Source of the DNA: Chloroflexota bacterium
GTDB lineage: Bacteria > Chloroflexota > Anaerolineae > UBA4142
DNA: 6,000 bases
Assembly: GCA_016200825.1 (NCBI GenBank)
Contig: JACQEA010000262.1
Location: forward strand, 1 to 6,000
Direction: 5' to 3'
The first letter of the stretch is position 1, and the number at the start of each line of letters is the position of its first letter. The translations under genes and the position numbers were made by a program. Below, piece by piece: positions 5,455-6,000 of this stretch. Below the pieces are notes generated by a model, which was given only the letters and a program-made list of their open reading frames with translations, made no database searches and was not told the origin of the DNA.

Positions 5455-6000
5455 ATGAATCTCGCGATAACGCTCGCGCAACTTGAGAACGAACAACTTA
5501 TCCGCGCGCTCGACGAAGCATATCTATTCAAGCACGCGCTGACGCAAGAGACCGCGTATCAATCGCTCTTGCGCCAATCACGGCGCGATATCCATCGCGT
5601 CGTCGCGGAAACGTACGAAAAACTTTTTGCCGATCAATTGGACGATTACGCCGCGATTCTCGCGCGGCATTATGCCGAAACGGATGAGACGGGAAAAGTA
5701 ATCGAGTACGAAACGCGCGCGGGTGATGCGGCGGCGCGCGTGCACGCGCCGCTGATCGCGCTCGAACATTTCGCGCACGCGTTGGAATTGGTCACGCGGA
5801 ACGGCACAGCCGCGATGGTTGCCCCGACGGATTTGTTTCTCAAAAAGGGCCGGATGCTTGAACTCGCGGGGAGATTCGAGGACGCGCTCGCGAATTACGC
5901 GGCGATGGAAACGCGCGCACGCGAATCGAAAGATCGCGCGATGGAACTCGCGGCATTGATCGCGCAAGCCACGATTCGCTCTTCGACTTCGGCGGTGCGC
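5455..6000 (+). CDS. C-terminal part of a cyclase/ATPase-TPR protein, continuing past the right edge
   Basis: The frame is open for 182 codons to the window edge. It begins in the family's post-ATPase region: LAQLENEQLIRALDEAYLFKH, then ALTQETAYQSLLRQSRRDIHRVV, a helical stretch (LDDYAAILARHYAE), and TPR-like pairs such as GRFEDALANYAAMETRARE. It aligns with the upstream gene's product from about QRRELV and FKHALTQETAY (residues 324-334 there) onward, so the ATPase domain that should precede it is absent. That domain is present in the gene ending at 4699. ATG 5455 (or GTG 5452) follows the SRPBCC stop TAA in the same frame and has no Shine-Dalgarno sequence, so any translation may depend on reinitiation. 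It is best viewed as the separated 3' part of a split gene or of a third paralogue. Confidence 0.8.
   Translation, partial: MNLAITLAQLENEQLIRALDEAYLFKHALTQETAYQSLLRQSRRDIHRVVAETYEKLFADQLDDYAAILARHYAETDETGKVIEYETRAGDAAARVHAPLIALEHFAHALELVTRNGTAAMVAPTDLFLKKGRMLELAGRFEDALANYAAMETRARESKDRAMELAALIAQATIRSSTSAVR

Noticed and set aside
4696..5455. GTGA target-site duplication flanking the inserted block
   Set aside because: A 4-base match is expected by chance, and removing the block plus one copy leaves the TGA stop in the ATPase frame and does not join the two coding frames.

Overview
The window is an accessory-looking stretch dominated by large signalling proteins of the 'zinc ribbon - class III nucleotidyl cyclase - AAA ATPase - TPR' type. 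All supported genes read on the + strand. The coding DNA is rich in GCG, CGC and CGCG-type words mixed with A-runs, and the intergenic repeats look like those of environmental Chloroflexi (Anaerolineae-like). That assignment is inference from style and gene family; there is no rRNA or marker gene to confirm it.

Layout. (1) Bases 1-72 are most of a palindromic dispersed repeat, cut by the left window edge. (2) A long reading frame, open from base 1 to 2697, encodes the second half of an AAA ATPase plus a long TPR region. Its Walker A part should lie just left of the window, so the repeat appears to sit inside the protein, in frame. (3) The end of this gene and the following spacer (2676-2765) are built from 7-base repeat units that switch orientation in the middle. 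(4) Bases 2789-4699 encode a tandem paralogue with a double zinc ribbon, a class III cyclase domain and an ATPase domain. It stops early, just after the start of the winged-helix-like region, and has no TPR part. (5) Bases 4700-5454 hold unrelated material: a large G/C-rich palindrome (4718-4800), an A/T-rich DUF559 endonuclease-like gene (4814-5185), and an overlapping small SRPBCC gene with an internal deletion (5182-5451). (6) From 5455 to the right edge runs a fragment that begins almost exactly where the 2789-4699 gene stopped, at the FKHALTQETAY motif, and continues into TPR-like helices.

Reading. The first gene supplies an uninterrupted model of the ATPase-to-TPR region. Against it, the 2789-4699 gene and the 5455-6000 fragment are nearly perfect complements. 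The simplest inference is that one cyclase-ATPase-TPR gene was split by a roughly 750-base block carrying the palindrome, DUF559 and the SRPBCC remnant. The alternative is that the two pieces come from two different paralogues joined by recombination. The encoded proteins would sense or integrate signals (TPR, ATPase switch) and perhaps make a cyclic nucleotide. The cyclase keeps its metal-binding and transition-state residues but not the usual base-selecting ones. I see no complete new defence system. The noteworthy material is the remodelling of signalling genes by repeat elements.
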